A stretch of 64,000 nt of DNA from Anaerolineaceae bacterium (GTDB taxonomy: Bacteria > Chloroflexota > Anaerolineae > Anaerolineales > Villigracilaceae). The stretch covers positions 1 through 64,000 of the forward strand of contig VFJR01000060.1 of NCBI GenBank assembly GCA_009885945.1, given 5' to 3'. The position numbers and the translations under genes were made by a program. Of the stretch, positions 1-8,330 are shown piece by piece (position 1 is the stretch's first letter; each line of letters begins with the position of its first letter). The notes under the pieces are model-generated. The model saw only the letters and a list, made by a program, of their open reading frames with translations, searched no databases and had not been told where the DNA came from.

Positions 1-131
1 CCTATCATTAGCAAGGCAAGAGGCACTGCCCCTTGCACCTGACGCCGCCGCCAGGCAATTAAAGCAGAAATCCCGCAAATACTCGCGGAAATGACTAGAT
101 GTAATATGTATGGATGTGCTTGAAGATTCAT
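1..131 (-). CDS. Sensor histidine kinase with N-terminal 7TM region (partial, N-terminus only)
   Basis: Translating the minus strand from the ATG at 131 gives 43 residues before the window edge. They start MNLQAHPYILHLVISAS and contain a hydrophobic helix followed by a WRRR basic turn and a second hydrophobic stretch. This pattern matches the start of the seven-helix N-terminal region found in many Chloroflexota histidine kinases (histidine kinase N-terminal 7TM family). The catalytic domains would lie outside the window, so the kinase assignment is an inference from the N-terminus. It lies downstream of two STAS genes on the same strand and may share their transcript. Confidence 0.5.
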   Translation of the reverse strand, partial: MNLQAHPYILHLVISASICGISALIAWRRRQVQGAVPLALLMI

Positions 132-225
132 TTTAATCCACTTAAAACCCAAGCCTATTGTATAGGAAAACCTTGTAAATTTATACTTACAGGTTGGTTA
201 CAAAGCCAAAACCTCTTAATCTCGG

Positions 226-603
226 TCATTCAAACGAATCAAGAGCTGCCTGCAGGCTTTCATACATGGGCGTATTATGCAAAAATCCTGTAATGCCCAA
301 GATATGATAGATCTGCGGCGGGGCATTGCACATCTTTAAAAACGCCACTTTAAACTGTTGGTCTGGCGGGGTGATCGTTTTATACACCTTTTGAATGGCG
401 CGCATCCCGGCGCTGGTTAAGGTATCAACTTCTGCCATATCCAAAATCAAATAACGCATTCCATTCGAGTGAGCATCCCGCGCCGCGCTTAATAGCTGTT
501 CTTCGCTTTGGGCATCCAGCCAGCCTTTTAGATGAAACACGGTTACTGCCTCTTTGCCCGCTCGTATAACTTGCTCGCTTGTGAGTGTAAAATCTACATT
601 CAT
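226..603 (-). CDS. STAS-domain protein (anti-sigma-factor-antagonist-like)
   Basis: This 125-aa protein is a single STAS domain, the fold of SpoIIAA-type anti-sigma-factor antagonists. Such proteins are switched by phosphorylation of a conserved Ser in a partner-switching circuit. Visible features are the N-terminal strand (VTVFHLKGWLDAQS), the central strand LILDMAEVDTLTSAG, which carries the Ser expected to be phosphorylated, and a C-terminal helix ending QAALDSF. It has a closely similar paralogue at 1330-1719, with which it shares TSAG and the GFLHN segment. An S51 peptidase lies between them. A purine-rich Shine-Dalgarno sequence precedes the ATG. The partner kinase and sigma factor are not visible, but a histidine kinase follows directly. 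Confidence 0.85.
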   Translation of the reverse strand: MNVDFTLTSEQVIRAGKEAVTVFHLKGWLDAQSEEQLLSAARDAHSNGMRYLILDMAEVDTLTSAGMRAIQKVYKTITPPDQQFKVAFLKMCNAPPQIYHILGITGFLHNTPMYESLQAALDSFE

Positions 604-630
604 ATTTGTGTTCTCCTATGCTTATAAAGA

Positions 631-1317
631 TTATAAAGCGAAAACCCCGCCTCGGGCATAGCCTTTGGTTTGGCCATTCTCCATTATTGTTACCTGCCCG
701 CCGCCGTATACAGACCAAGCCGCACCCAAACTGTCATTGATCATCCCAGTTTGCTCATCAATCCCAACCAGCCTACCATTCGGGATTCGTTGAGTCAGTT
801 GATTTGCCCAAGTTTTACCAAAGGTATTGTAATGAGGCAGCACACAAATATTGGTTAATAGATTTAGTCCGTTTAATATTTTTTTCTCATTTGGGTCATA
901 ATAATATTCACACATAACCATTGCCCCCGCGCTGGAACCTGCAATAACTGCGCCATTTCGATAAGCAATCAGCATGGCTTCAAAAGCTTTGCTATTAAGC
1001 AGGGTTTCACCTAGATGGCGAGGAAAACCCCCGAGTAAATAAATCAATTTTGAGCGTTGTAAAGAGGCGCAGATCGTTTCGTCGTTGGCGCTGTTGCGGT
1101 CAAGGATCATCGCAATGTTTACATTATTTGCGCCTAATCCTTCAAACCATCTTTTGCCATTGTTTCCTGCACGCAGGTGATTTTGATCTGGCGCGGCGGC
1201 GGTTGGCAAAATATGAATTGGCGCATCAAACCCGCCAGCCAATTCGATGGCGCGTAAATCTGGCTCAGACATCTTTCTGCCAAATTCTGCGCCGCCTGCT
1301 AATAAAAGATACCCCAT
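631..1317 (-). CDS. Peptidase S51 / cyanophycinase-like protein
   Basis: This 228-aa protein belongs to the S51 (dipeptidase E/cyanophycinase) family, serine peptidases with a class-I glutamine-amidotransferase-like fold that cleave Asp-containing dipeptides or cyanophycin. The nucleophile elbow AGSSAGAM is present near residue 130. A downstream HYNTF segment and the GIDEQTGMI strand match family positions. The N-terminal strand GYLLLAGGAEFG is typical. Its length fits a single-domain member. It sits between two STAS genes with gaps of 12-27 nt, so all three are probably co-transcribed. The substrate cannot be told from the sequence; no cyanophycin synthetase is visible in the window. Confidence 0.8.
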   Translation of the reverse strand: MGYLLLAGGAEFGRKMSEPDLRAIELAGGFDAPIHILPTAAAPDQNHLRAGNNGKRWFEGLGANNVNIAMILDRNSANDETICASLQRSKLIYLLGGFPRHLGETLLNSKAFEAMLIAYRNGAVIAGSSAGAMVMCEYYYDPNEKKILNGLNLLTNICVLPHYNTFGKTWANQLTQRIPNGRLVGIDEQTGMINDSLGAAWSVYGGGQVTIMENGQTKGYARGGVFAL

Positions 1318-1329
1318 GGTTTTATAAAA

Positions 1330-1719
1330 TTACTTTTTGAAGGACTGCAAGCCTTCATTTAAATCTGCAAACAATGGGATGTTATGTAAAAAACCCGCGA
1401 TGTTGAGAATGTAATAAATTTCGGGGGCTGCACCGGCGAGTTTGAAATACGCAGATTTGTACGGCTCATTTGGATTTTTATTTTCCCATTCTTCAATCTC
1501 GCGCTTGGGAGAATAAAGCTTATAAATGGTATGCAAAGAGCGCAAGCCGGCGCTGGTGAGCATGTCTACCTTGCTGATATCTAAGAGCAAAAAGCGTGTG
1601 CCAGCTTTATGCTCGCTTTGCGTAAAATCTGTTAATGTATTTTCGGTTTGCCCATCCAGCCTGCCTGCAAGATGCAAGACCACCACATCCCCGTCCATTG
1701 TTTTTGTAACAGTCAGCAT
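1330..1719 (-). CDS. STAS-domain protein, paralogue of the one at 226-603
   Basis: This is a STAS domain of about 129 aa. The longest ORF begins at 1770 inside comEC, but the ATG at 1719 has AAGGAGAC just upstream and starts directly with the first STAS strand (MLTVTKTMDGDVVVLHLAG), so 1719 is preferred. The phosphorylatable Ser region LLLDISKVDMLTSAG is intact. It shares with the 226-603 paralogue the TSAGLR helix, the PEIYYIL helix and the GFLHNIPLF loop. A short insertion around EIEEWENKNPNEPYK distinguishes it. It follows comEC by 13 nt. The role is probably in a partner-switching signalling circuit, with partners unknown. Confidence 0.85.
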   Translation of the reverse strand: MLTVTKTMDGDVVVLHLAGRLDGQTENTLTDFTQSEHKAGTRFLLLDISKVDMLTSAGLRSLHTIYKLYSPKREIEEWENKNPNEPYKSAYFKLAGAAPEIYYILNIAGFLHNIPLFADLNEGLQSFKK

Positions 1720-1732
1720 AATATTGTCTCCT

Positions 1733-4210
1733 TTATTTTCTTTCCACTTCAATTTGCATACTATCTCCATCTGTTGAGATAGAAATCCAACCGTTCATAT
1801 CTGTTCGCAATAAAGTATAACCCCCGACAGCATCTAAAGTCTCTTGAGAGGGCATTCCAAATTCATCACTTGCGGCTACATCTAGCACGATCAATTGCGG
1901 ATTCATTTGTTTGATCCATGCTTCAGGATTGGATGGGGCGTAACCTGCGTCTGCCAGCAATAACACGTCCAAAGTATCAGCATCCATATTTAAACTTTGA
2001 ATATCCACACCAATAGGCAGTAATGCGCGGAAGTTTTTCCACTCGATCAACAGCACGCTTCCACGCGCACCCTCAGCCAGCACCTCAATAAATGCGCCGT
2101 CTCCTAGCTCCAGCCTTTGACCAAGCTCTGCCTGCGCCACAGGGATTTGATTCTCGGTTAACCATTCATCTACCAAACGCGCGGAGAATGATGCGTGCGG
2201 GTTGCCGCTCCACAACACATTTGAAGGTGGATAGCGATCCAAAATGCGCGGCAAGGCTGTCATTTGGTCTTCATCTGTAGATGCAATAATCAGCCAATCC
2301 AATTGACGGGAGAATGGCGGCAGTGTGCGCCCGAGTGATTCGGACAATAAGGTTGCCTTAGGTCCGCCGTTGATTAACACTGAGCGTCCGCTTGGAGACT
2401 GTACTAGAATCGCATCAGCAGACCCAACGTCGAAAAATGAAACGTGCAATCTGCCGTCAGGTCCGGCAAAGGAATATTTCCAAGTGAATACAACGCAAGT
2501 AAATAAAATAAACAGTGCGGCAATCAGCGCAAATTCTCTAACGAGTTTTAAAAGTTTTTTTAGGGAATCAGTGAGGAAAGTCATAGAAAATAATATACCG
2601 TAAAACAAGATCGGCAGCCAAAGCGGGATGTTATTAAAATACAAGACCCAGCTCTTCCAGTTAAAGAATTCTACCGCGCGAATGGTATACAACGCAAAGG
2701 GCCAGGCAAAAAATGCCGCGAATTTGCCAAGCCAAATCCATACATGACTTAGCAATAGCGCCGCGCCGCTAATCAACATAACGGCAGGCTGAACAGGGAG
2801 AATGAATAGATTGGCAATAAAAGATACCAGCGATAGCTGTTTGAAATGATAGACCATAATAGGAATAGCAGTAAGCTGTGCGGCGAAGGTGAGAATTGCA
2901 CCGTCAGAAACTGTACGCATCATAATTCTTGCAGCTTTATATGTAAACATTCTTTTTAGGTATATAAAGATGTTTTTCGGAAATGGCTTGGTGAGTTTCT
3001 TTGCAATTTTTGGAGAAGTTACGCCAGCAATAAAATTAAAAAAATAATCGGTAATTGGCTGGGCGTATAAAATCAAGCCCAGCGTGGCAAAGAATGAAAG
3101 TTGAAAGCCTACATCCCATAGATAAAGCGGGCTAAAAACAAAACACATCAAAGCGGCAACAAATACAAGAGTGACGATCCCTGTTTGCCTGCGCCCTGCT
3201 TGCCGCGCAAAAAGACCAAGACTTCCCATAAATGCGGCGCGTAGAACAGCGGCATCTGCCCCTACTAGAATCGTATAAAAGAAAATTCCAAAGACTGCGA
3301 TAACAGAACCCCTGCGCTGCCCAAACCAACGGCTAAAGGTCGCCATAAAAAGCCCTGCGATGATCGCAATGTTAAAGCCAGAGATAGCAATAATATGAGA
3401 GGTACCTGTATTTTTGAATGCTTGTTGAATATCTTTGGAGAGCCCAGTATCTACGCCCAGCAAAATGCCTGCCAACAAAGATGCTTCTGGGTCGGGAAAG
3501 ATACGATATATATTTTCCAGCGAACGCGTTTTTATTTGATAGATTCTGCGAAAGAAAAAATTTCCCTCTGTTTCAGGGTAGATCGTTGCTTCGGCAATCG
3601 TCATATAAGCATAAATGGTATGGATAGATAAATAATCGCGGTACGAAAATTCGCCTTGTTCATCCGCGTCGGGCGGGGTTTTTAATTTGCCGCGCAAACG
3701 CAGAACCTGTCCATATTCATATTTTTGATTAGCGCCCACTTTTGCAAGAATTAACCCAGAAATCGGCAAGTCGCCGTCGCCCGTATCCACAAATTGAGTT
3801 TCTATTTTCAAGTTTGTAAAGCCATCACGCGCATCAGGCATTTCTTTTACCCAACCCGTTACCAACACTTCATAATCTCGGTCTGCATAAAAGACAATAT
3901 TTTTTGCATCCAGAATAGGTAATTGGAATACATAGCGCAGGATGCCTAAAAACAAAAAGCATATGCAAACCAGCACAAGAGCTGGGGCAGAAAGGTTTGA
4001 TCGTTGACGAAATTTAACCGAAATAAAATAAATACCTAAAATTAACAATAATGCGCCAAGCGCATAAAAAACATAAGCCCACTTAAACCATTGAATTTCA
4101 AAACTCCCTGCCAGGATGATCCCCGCGAGAAATGAAAGGGATATCCACAAAAGAGGCAGGCTTATTAATTCTAAGAGGCGGTTTTCGGCAGCGGGCGCAG
4201 ATGTTTCCAT
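1733..4210 (-). CDS. comEC: ComEC/Rec2-family DNA uptake channel, with a degenerate metallo-beta-lactamase domain
   Basis: This 825-aa membrane protein has the full ComEC layout. There are N-terminal membrane helices with an OB-like soluble region (residues ~1-230). The competence transmembrane domain opens with LLAGILLGVDTGLS and carries HIIAISGFNIAIIAG. The C-terminal metallo-beta-lactamase-like domain starts near residue 585. ComEC forms the inner-membrane channel for single-stranded DNA in natural transformation; its C-terminal domain is thought to degrade the non-transported strand. Here the usual DVGQGDA reads DVGSADA, LIDGG reads LINGG, and the zinc-binding HPDxDH reads STDEDQ near residue 643. 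The nuclease centre therefore looks lost while the channel looks complete. No other competence genes are nearby. Confidence 0.9.
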   Translation of the reverse strand: METSAPAAENRLLELISLPLLWISLSFLAGIILAGSFEIQWFKWAYVFYALGALLLILGIYFISVKFRQRSNLSAPALVLVCICFLFLGILRYVFQLPILDAKNIVFYADRDYEVLVTGWVKEMPDARDGFTNLKIETQFVDTGDGDLPISGLILAKVGANQKYEYGQVLRLRGKLKTPPDADEQGEFSYRDYLSIHTIYAYMTIAEATIYPETEGNFFFRRIYQIKTRSLENIYRIFPDPEASLLAGILLGVDTGLSKDIQQAFKNTGTSHIIAISGFNIAIIAGLFMATFSRWFGQRRGSVIAVFGIFFYTILVGADAAVLRAAFMGSLGLFARQAGRRQTGIVTLVFVAALMCFVFSPLYLWDVGFQLSFFATLGLILYAQPITDYFFNFIAGVTSPKIAKKLTKPFPKNIFIYLKRMFTYKAARIMMRTVSDGAILTFAAQLTAIPIMVYHFKQLSLVSFIANLFILPVQPAVMLISGAALLLSHVWIWLGKFAAFFAWPFALYTIRAVEFFNWKSWVLYFNNIPLWLPILFYGILFSMTFLTDSLKKLLKLVREFALIAALFILFTCVVFTWKYSFAGPDGRLHVSFFDVGSADAILVQSPSGRSVLINGGPKATLLSESLGRTLPPFSRQLDWLIIASTDEDQMTALPRILDRYPPSNVLWSGNPHASFSARLVDEWLTENQIPVAQAELGQRLELGDGAFIEVLAEGARGSVLLIEWKNFRALLPIGVDIQSLNMDADTLDVLLLADAGYAPSNPEAWIKQMNPQLIVLDVAASDEFGMPSQETLDAVGGYTLLRTDMNGWISISTDGDSMQIEVERK

Positions 4211-4392
4211 AGTCGCTGGGATGATAGCATATATTGAGACAACATCACATCATCAAGCAACCTGTTGACTCAAAATCTTAATATGAAAATCAGCATTAAA
4301 CTATGATATAAATTTACGGGATACCATCAACGAGCTTATATCCTGTACTATTCTTTGATTATTAAAAAGTTTTTATAGAAAAGGAGAATACT

Positions 4393-5427
4393 ATGATTTT
4401 AAATATCTTACTTCTCATCTTAATTCTAATGCGACTCGTGATCGGAACACGCCTATTCACTTTAGCGCGCCGAAATAACCTGCCCAATATGTATTGGCTG
4501 GCAGTGCATTTCTTCGCATTTATTTTCCTCTTATTCGCGCCTACAGTTGGAAACCCATTAGGCAATTTATCCTTTAGCTTGTTTCTTTTTACTGGCGTCA
4601 ACACCATCTTGACCCAGATCGCTCTCATCTATTTCAACCATACAACTTTTTATCAAAATAGAAAAAATCCTGTAAATTGGTTTATGTTCCTATTCGCCAT
4701 CACCAGCTTAATTATGCTATATGGTGTATTTACATCCAAATCAAACTACGATCAATCCCCCTGGGTAGCGGCTTATATCCCCACTCAAATCCTCCTTTGG
4801 GGCTGGCATGCCTGGATCGCATATCAAGCTTGGAACAAAACAAGAAACGACGAACATATTGAAGACTGGGTGAAATCACGCTATCAATTAATCATTGCCT
4901 ATTCAATAGCACTTTCAATTGGTGCCATAGCGTCCTTCATTCGAATTACATTTGCAGGCGGTTCAGCTTTGACAGCGCTGGGGACATTAATGGGATTTGT
5001 TACTTTGATCTTCCAAATTATCAGTGTCAGCCTGCAATTTTTGGTTTGGGTCATGCCGGAAGGTTTCCGTACGTGGCTTAATCGCAACCAAAAGGCTCAC
5101 AGCGAGGAACGGATTCACAAACAGGCTGCAAACATCCTCAATATTGTAGGAACCGCCATAACTCAAGAAAGCGGGTTGGATAGAATGATGTGCCTTTTTG
5201 CGATACGCAAATCGATCGGTAAATCGATCGGCGCTGATGATACAAACCACATAGAAGAACATGCAGTAAAAATGGGCTACCCTGAATGGATCAGCTTGGT
5301 CGAAAGCAAGGACTTTGGAGATGCTATTTCTCTGGCAGGCAATAATATAAACATGAAAGATATAGTCACTAAAGCAAAAAAAGTTCTCACCGAAAAACAA
5401 TCCCTATTTACAATGCAGGCAAGGTAA
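4393..5427 (+). CDS. Uncharacterised multi-spanning membrane protein
   Basis: This 344-aa protein is not recognised as a named family. About seven hydrophobic segments fill the first ~230 residues, beginning directly at the N-terminus (MILNILLLILILMRLVIG). A hydrophilic tail of ~110 residues follows, predicted to be cytoplasmic and starting near WLNRNQKAHSEERIHK. The seven-helix-plus-tail layout recalls 7TM sensory regions, but no kinase, GGDEF or other output domain is attached. The start is well supported: AAAGGAGAATACT precedes the ATG. It is a single gene, flanked by the divergent comEC and by two strong inverted repeats downstream. Confidence 0.75.
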   Translation: MILNILLLILILMRLVIGTRLFTLARRNNLPNMYWLAVHFFAFIFLLFAPTVGNPLGNLSFSLFLFTGVNTILTQIALIYFNHTTFYQNRKNPVNWFMFLFAITSLIMLYGVFTSKSNYDQSPWVAAYIPTQILLWGWHAWIAYQAWNKTRNDEHIEDWVKSRYQLIIAYSIALSIGAIASFIRITFAGGSALTALGTLMGFVTLIFQIISVSLQFLVWVMPEGFRTWLNRNQKAHSEERIHKQAANILNIVGTAITQESGLDRMMCLFAIRKSIGKSIGADDTNHIEEHAVKMGYPEWISLVESKDFGDAISLAGNNINMKDIVTKAKKVLTEKQSLFTMQAR

Positions 5428-5429
5428 TA

Positions 5430-5490
5430 GTAGGGGCGACCCGTCAGGATCGTCGAATAATTTTGCTCCCGCTGGTCGGGTCGCCCCTAC
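5430..5490. repeat. REP-like inverted repeat
   Basis: Perfect 14-bp arms GTAGGGGCGACCCG (5430-5443) and CGGGTCGCCCCTAC (5477-5490) enclose a 33-nt loop. It starts three bases after the stop codon of the membrane protein. It is GC-richer than its surroundings and has no T-tract, so a REP-like palindrome is more likely than a simple terminator. Confidence 0.75.
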
Positions 5491-5496
5491 GTTTAT

Positions 5497-5538
5497 CAAT
5501 CAATAAGCCGCGTCCTCAAGGGCGCGGCTTATTGATTG
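5497..5538. repeat. Second perfect inverted repeat, possible terminator
   Basis: Arms of 16 bp, CAATCAATAAGCCGCG (5497-5512) and its exact complement (5523-5538), enclose a 10-nt loop. It lies 6 bp after the preceding palindrome, between the membrane protein and the PfkB gene. It could fold as a stable hairpin and end transcription from upstream, although no U-run follows. Confidence 0.7.
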
Positions 5539-5565
5539 CCACCAGCTCTTCCATCTTCCCTCCGT

Positions 5566-5571
5566 TATAAT
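5566..5571 (+). promoter_or_regulatory. Probable -10 box of a leaderless transcript (PfkB gene)
   Basis: TATAAT lies 6 nt before the ATG at 5578 and no Shine-Dalgarno sequence is present. Transcription would be expected to start at or next to the start codon. Confidence 0.5.
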
Positions 5572-5577
5572 TCAAGC

Positions 5578-6426
5578 ATGTCCAGCATCATCCCGCTGCA
5601 ACCCATTGACTACCTGCTCATTGGTCATATAGCTGAAGATATCACCCCTACAAGCAAACAACTCGGCGGCACAGTTACCTTCTGCGCATTGATGGCGCGT
5701 GCCTTAGGCTTAAGAGTGGGTATCGTAACTGCATCTACAAAAGAATTACATCTTGAAGTATTAATAGACATTCAAGTGATTACACATGCATCTGAACACA
5801 CGACCACCTTTGAAAATATTTATACAAAAGAAGGACGCAAACAGATATTGCATCACCAAGCGGCACGAATCAATTATGCAGATATTCCCACTGCATGGCA
5901 AAACACAGCCATCATTCACGTAGCGCCCATTGCCCAAGAAGTAGAGGAAGAAATACCCGCTTCTTTTTCTACCTCGTTGCTGGGCATTACACCCCAAGGC
6001 TGGATGCGCACCTGGGACTCTGCCGGCAACATCCAAGCCTGCGCTTGGCGCTCAGCCGATACAATCCTGCCGCGCGCCGGCGCGGTCGTCGTCAGCCGTG
6101 AAGATGTCGGCGGCGATGATGAATTAATTGAGCACATGGCGCAGCATACAAAAATCCTAGCAGTAACAGAAGGTTCAGCAGGAATGGTCTTATACTGGAA
6201 TGGAGATCGTCGCCGCTTCAATGCCCCTCAAGTCGACGAAGTAGATGCCACAGGCGCCGGCGACATTTTTGCCGCTTCATTTTTTATCCGCTTAAACACA
6301 ACTCGCGACCCATGGGAAGCCGCGCGCTTTGCAACGCTACTCGCATCCCAATCTGTCACTCGTAAAGGGTTGGAGGGTATCCCCAACTCGCGCGAAATAG
6401 AAAACAGTCTTATGGAGGTACTTTAA
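5578..6426 (+). CDS. PfkB-family carbohydrate/nucleoside kinase
   Basis: This 282-aa PfkB (ribokinase) family sugar kinase transfers phosphate from ATP to a sugar-like hydroxyl. The N-terminal strand IDYLLIGHIAEDITP leads into a glycine-rich LGGTVTF segment. The C-terminal signature DATGAGDIFAASFF contains the anion-hole GAGD and the catalytic Asp. It is slightly shorter than typical members (~300 aa) and lacks an obvious full lid. An ATG at 5536 would add 14 residues, but it overlaps an inverted repeat and lies upstream of the TATAAT box, so 5578 is preferred. The stop codon directly abuts the parA start, so parA may be co-transcribed. Substrate unknown. Confidence 0.85.
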   Translation: MSSIIPLQPIDYLLIGHIAEDITPTSKQLGGTVTFCALMARALGLRVGIVTASTKELHLEVLIDIQVITHASEHTTTFENIYTKEGRKQILHHQAARINYADIPTAWQNTAIIHVAPIAQEVEEEIPASFSTSLLGITPQGWMRTWDSAGNIQACAWRSADTILPRAGAVVVSREDVGGDDELIEHMAQHTKILAVTEGSAGMVLYWNGDRRRFNAPQVDEVDATGAGDIFAASFFIRLNTTRDPWEAARFATLLASQSVTRKGLEGIPNSREIENSLMEVL

Positions 6427-7200
6427 ATGGCTTACACCTACACACTTGTCAACCAAAAAGGCGGAGTTGGCAAAACCACATCCACCATTAACCTTGCCGC
6501 ATATTTGGCGCTGTTAAATCAACGCGTACTGATCGTTGATCTTGACCCTCAAGCCAACGCCACCTCATGCCTCGGCGTGGATAAATCTACTGTGCCCGGT
6601 GGAACCTACGAAGCATTGCTCGGAGATACTGCCGCGCCTTTTATTCTGCTTAATGAAAAACTAAAGTTATCCATTTTGCCTTCCTCACCGTCACTAGCAG
6701 GCGCAGAAGTGGAACTTGTAGATGAACTAGCCCGAGAAACTCGCCTCAAAAAAGCCCTCGCGCCATTGCAAGATATTTATGATTACATCCTGATTGATTG
6801 TCCGCCCTCGCTCGGGCTACTGACAGTAAACGGACTGGTGGCTGGGCAGGATGGTGTGATCGTCCCTGTGCAATGTGAATATCTTGCATTGGAAGGGCTC
6901 GGACAGCTCACCCAAACTATTGAGCGTGTGCGTTCAGCGCTGCTGCCAGACTTAAGCGTACGTGGTGTAATATTAACCATGTTCGACGGGCGCACCAATC
7001 TCTCTACGGATGTAGTAGCAGAAGTTAATAAACACTTCCCAAATCAAGTATTCAAGTCTATTATTCCGCGTAACATCCGCCTCGCAGAAGCGCCATCCTA
7101 CGGATTACCAATCTCGGTCTATGCACCCGATTCACCCGGCGCGCTTGCCTATGAAAAACTTGCGCGTGAATTATTGAATGGCGATAAGGCAAAAAAATAA
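6427..7200 (+). CDS. parA: Chromosome-partitioning ATPase ParA (Soj)
   Basis: This 257-aa chromosomal ParA/Soj ATPase binds DNA non-specifically in its ATP form and moves ParB-parS complexes during segregation. The deviant Walker A KGGVGKTTSTINLAAYLA is at residues ~11-28, with the signature Lys before the P-loop. Walker A' is VLIVDLDPQANAT and Walker B is YDYILIDCPPSLGLL. The length is normal and there is no N-terminal HTH, as in chromosomal rather than plasmid ParA. GGAGGT precedes the ATG. parB follows after a 69-nt spacer containing an imperfect inverted repeat (CGTAAT...ATTACG). No convincing parS was found in the window. Confidence 0.95.
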   Translation: MAYTYTLVNQKGGVGKTTSTINLAAYLALLNQRVLIVDLDPQANATSCLGVDKSTVPGGTYEALLGDTAAPFILLNEKLKLSILPSSPSLAGAEVELVDELARETRLKKALAPLQDIYDYILIDCPPSLGLLTVNGLVAGQDGVIVPVQCEYLALEGLGQLTQTIERVRSALLPDLSVRGVILTMFDGRTNLSTDVVAEVNKHFPNQVFKSIIPRNIRLAEAPSYGLPISVYAPDSPGALAYEKLARELLNGDKAKK

Positions 7201-7269
7201 TGCGCAAAGCGTAATTCGTAAATTGCTTTTTACGCAGTTCGCATTACGTTTTACTTAAAAGGAGTACTT

Positions 7270-8151
7270 ATGACCAAACGATCTGGACTCGGCAAAGGCT
7301 TAGACGCACTCATTCCCGGAGGCAAACCTTCGGCGCCTTCCTCTTATACGCCAACTAATCAAACAACTCCAGCTGCTGGTGGTGTGCTTCAAGTTTCCAC
7401 AGATCTGATTCAGCGCAATCCGCGTCAGCCTCGTTTACATTTTAATGAAAGCGACTTGCAAGATCTTGCCGCTTCTATTCGCGAACATGGTGTCATTCAA
7501 CCACTGATCGTTTCGAAAGGAACAGGCAAAAGCTATATCTTGATCGCAGGCGAACGCCGCTTGCAAGCCTCGCGCAAAGCAGGTTTAGAAACTGTGCCTG
7601 TCGTTGTGCGCGACGCCACAGACCAGCAATTGCTTGAGCTTGCCTTAATTGAAAACGTTCAACGTGCGGATTTAAATCCAATTGAAGAAGCTGAGGCATA
7701 CCGTAACCTTGCCAAGGAATTTGGCATGTCGCACGAAGTGATCGCCACCAGAGTAGGAAAAAGCCGCGTAGCAGTAACCAACACGATGCGTCTGCTGGAT
7801 GCGTCTGTCGCAGTGAAGCAAGCGCTGGTAGATGGGAAAATTTCAGAGGGACATGCACGCGCATTATTGGCATTGTCCACCTCTAAAGCGCAAGAAGCTA
7901 CACTGAATACTGTCATCACCCTAGACCTAAGTGTGCGCCAAACCGAAGCCCTCACGCGTAAACTCGCGGGACAAAAACCCATCTCGAAGCAGAAGCCATC
8001 CGCGAGCGCGGATGTGAACGATTTGGAAAAACGTTTGCAATCCAGCCTCGAAACAAAAGTCGCTCTCAAACATGGAAAAAATGGCGGCACCATCACCATT
8101 TATTATTATTCAGACGAAGAGTTGGACGCGCTTTTGGAAAAGATGACTTAA
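7270..8151 (+). CDS. parB: Chromosome-partitioning protein ParB (Spo0J)
   Basis: This 293-aa ParB CTPase/clamp loads at parS and spreads as a sliding clamp for chromosome segregation. The N-terminal segment KRSGLGKGLDALIPGG is the usual ParA-contacting peptide. The ParB/Srx domain runs from ~45 to 135, with GERRLQASR and the ENVQRADLNPIEEAEAY motif that forms the CTP pocket and dimer clamp. A KorB-type HTH (GMSHEVIATRVGKSRVAVTN) follows. A C-terminal dimerisation region ends in LDALLEKMT. A strong AAGGAGTACTT ribosome-binding site fixes the start. It is paired with parA as in most bacterial chromosomes. Confidence 0.95.
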   Translation: MTKRSGLGKGLDALIPGGKPSAPSSYTPTNQTTPAAGGVLQVSTDLIQRNPRQPRLHFNESDLQDLAASIREHGVIQPLIVSKGTGKSYILIAGERRLQASRKAGLETVPVVVRDATDQQLLELALIENVQRADLNPIEEAEAYRNLAKEFGMSHEVIATRVGKSRVAVTNTMRLLDASVAVKQALVDGKISEGHARALLALSTSKAQEATLNTVITLDLSVRQTEALTRKLAGQKPISKQKPSASADVNDLEKRLQSSLETKVALKHGKNGGTITIYYYSDEELDALLEKMT

Positions 8152-8208
8152 GAAGTGCCTTACGCAGAATCAAAATATTTTTCATCGCCACCCTCTAAAG
8201 AGGGCATA

Positions 8209-8292
8209 GGCGCAAAGAACCGCCAAGTTTTTTATAAAACGCCAAGAACCCCTTGGCGACATTGATAAGCCTTGGCGTCCTGGCTACTTTGC
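8209..8292. repeat. Imperfect intergenic inverted repeat
   Basis: The segment GCGCAAAGAACCGCCAAG at the left is mirrored imperfectly by CTTGGCGTCCTGGCTACTTTGC at the right. An inner CGCCAAG/CTTGGCG pair adds further stem. It fills the gap between parB and the amidohydrolase. It resembles the CGCACAAAG inverted repeat at 24487-24555 in wording but is not an obvious copy. Confidence 0.5.
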
Positions 8293-8330
8293 AGTTAGTG
8301 CGTTAGATGTAAGAAGATAAGGATGTTTTG

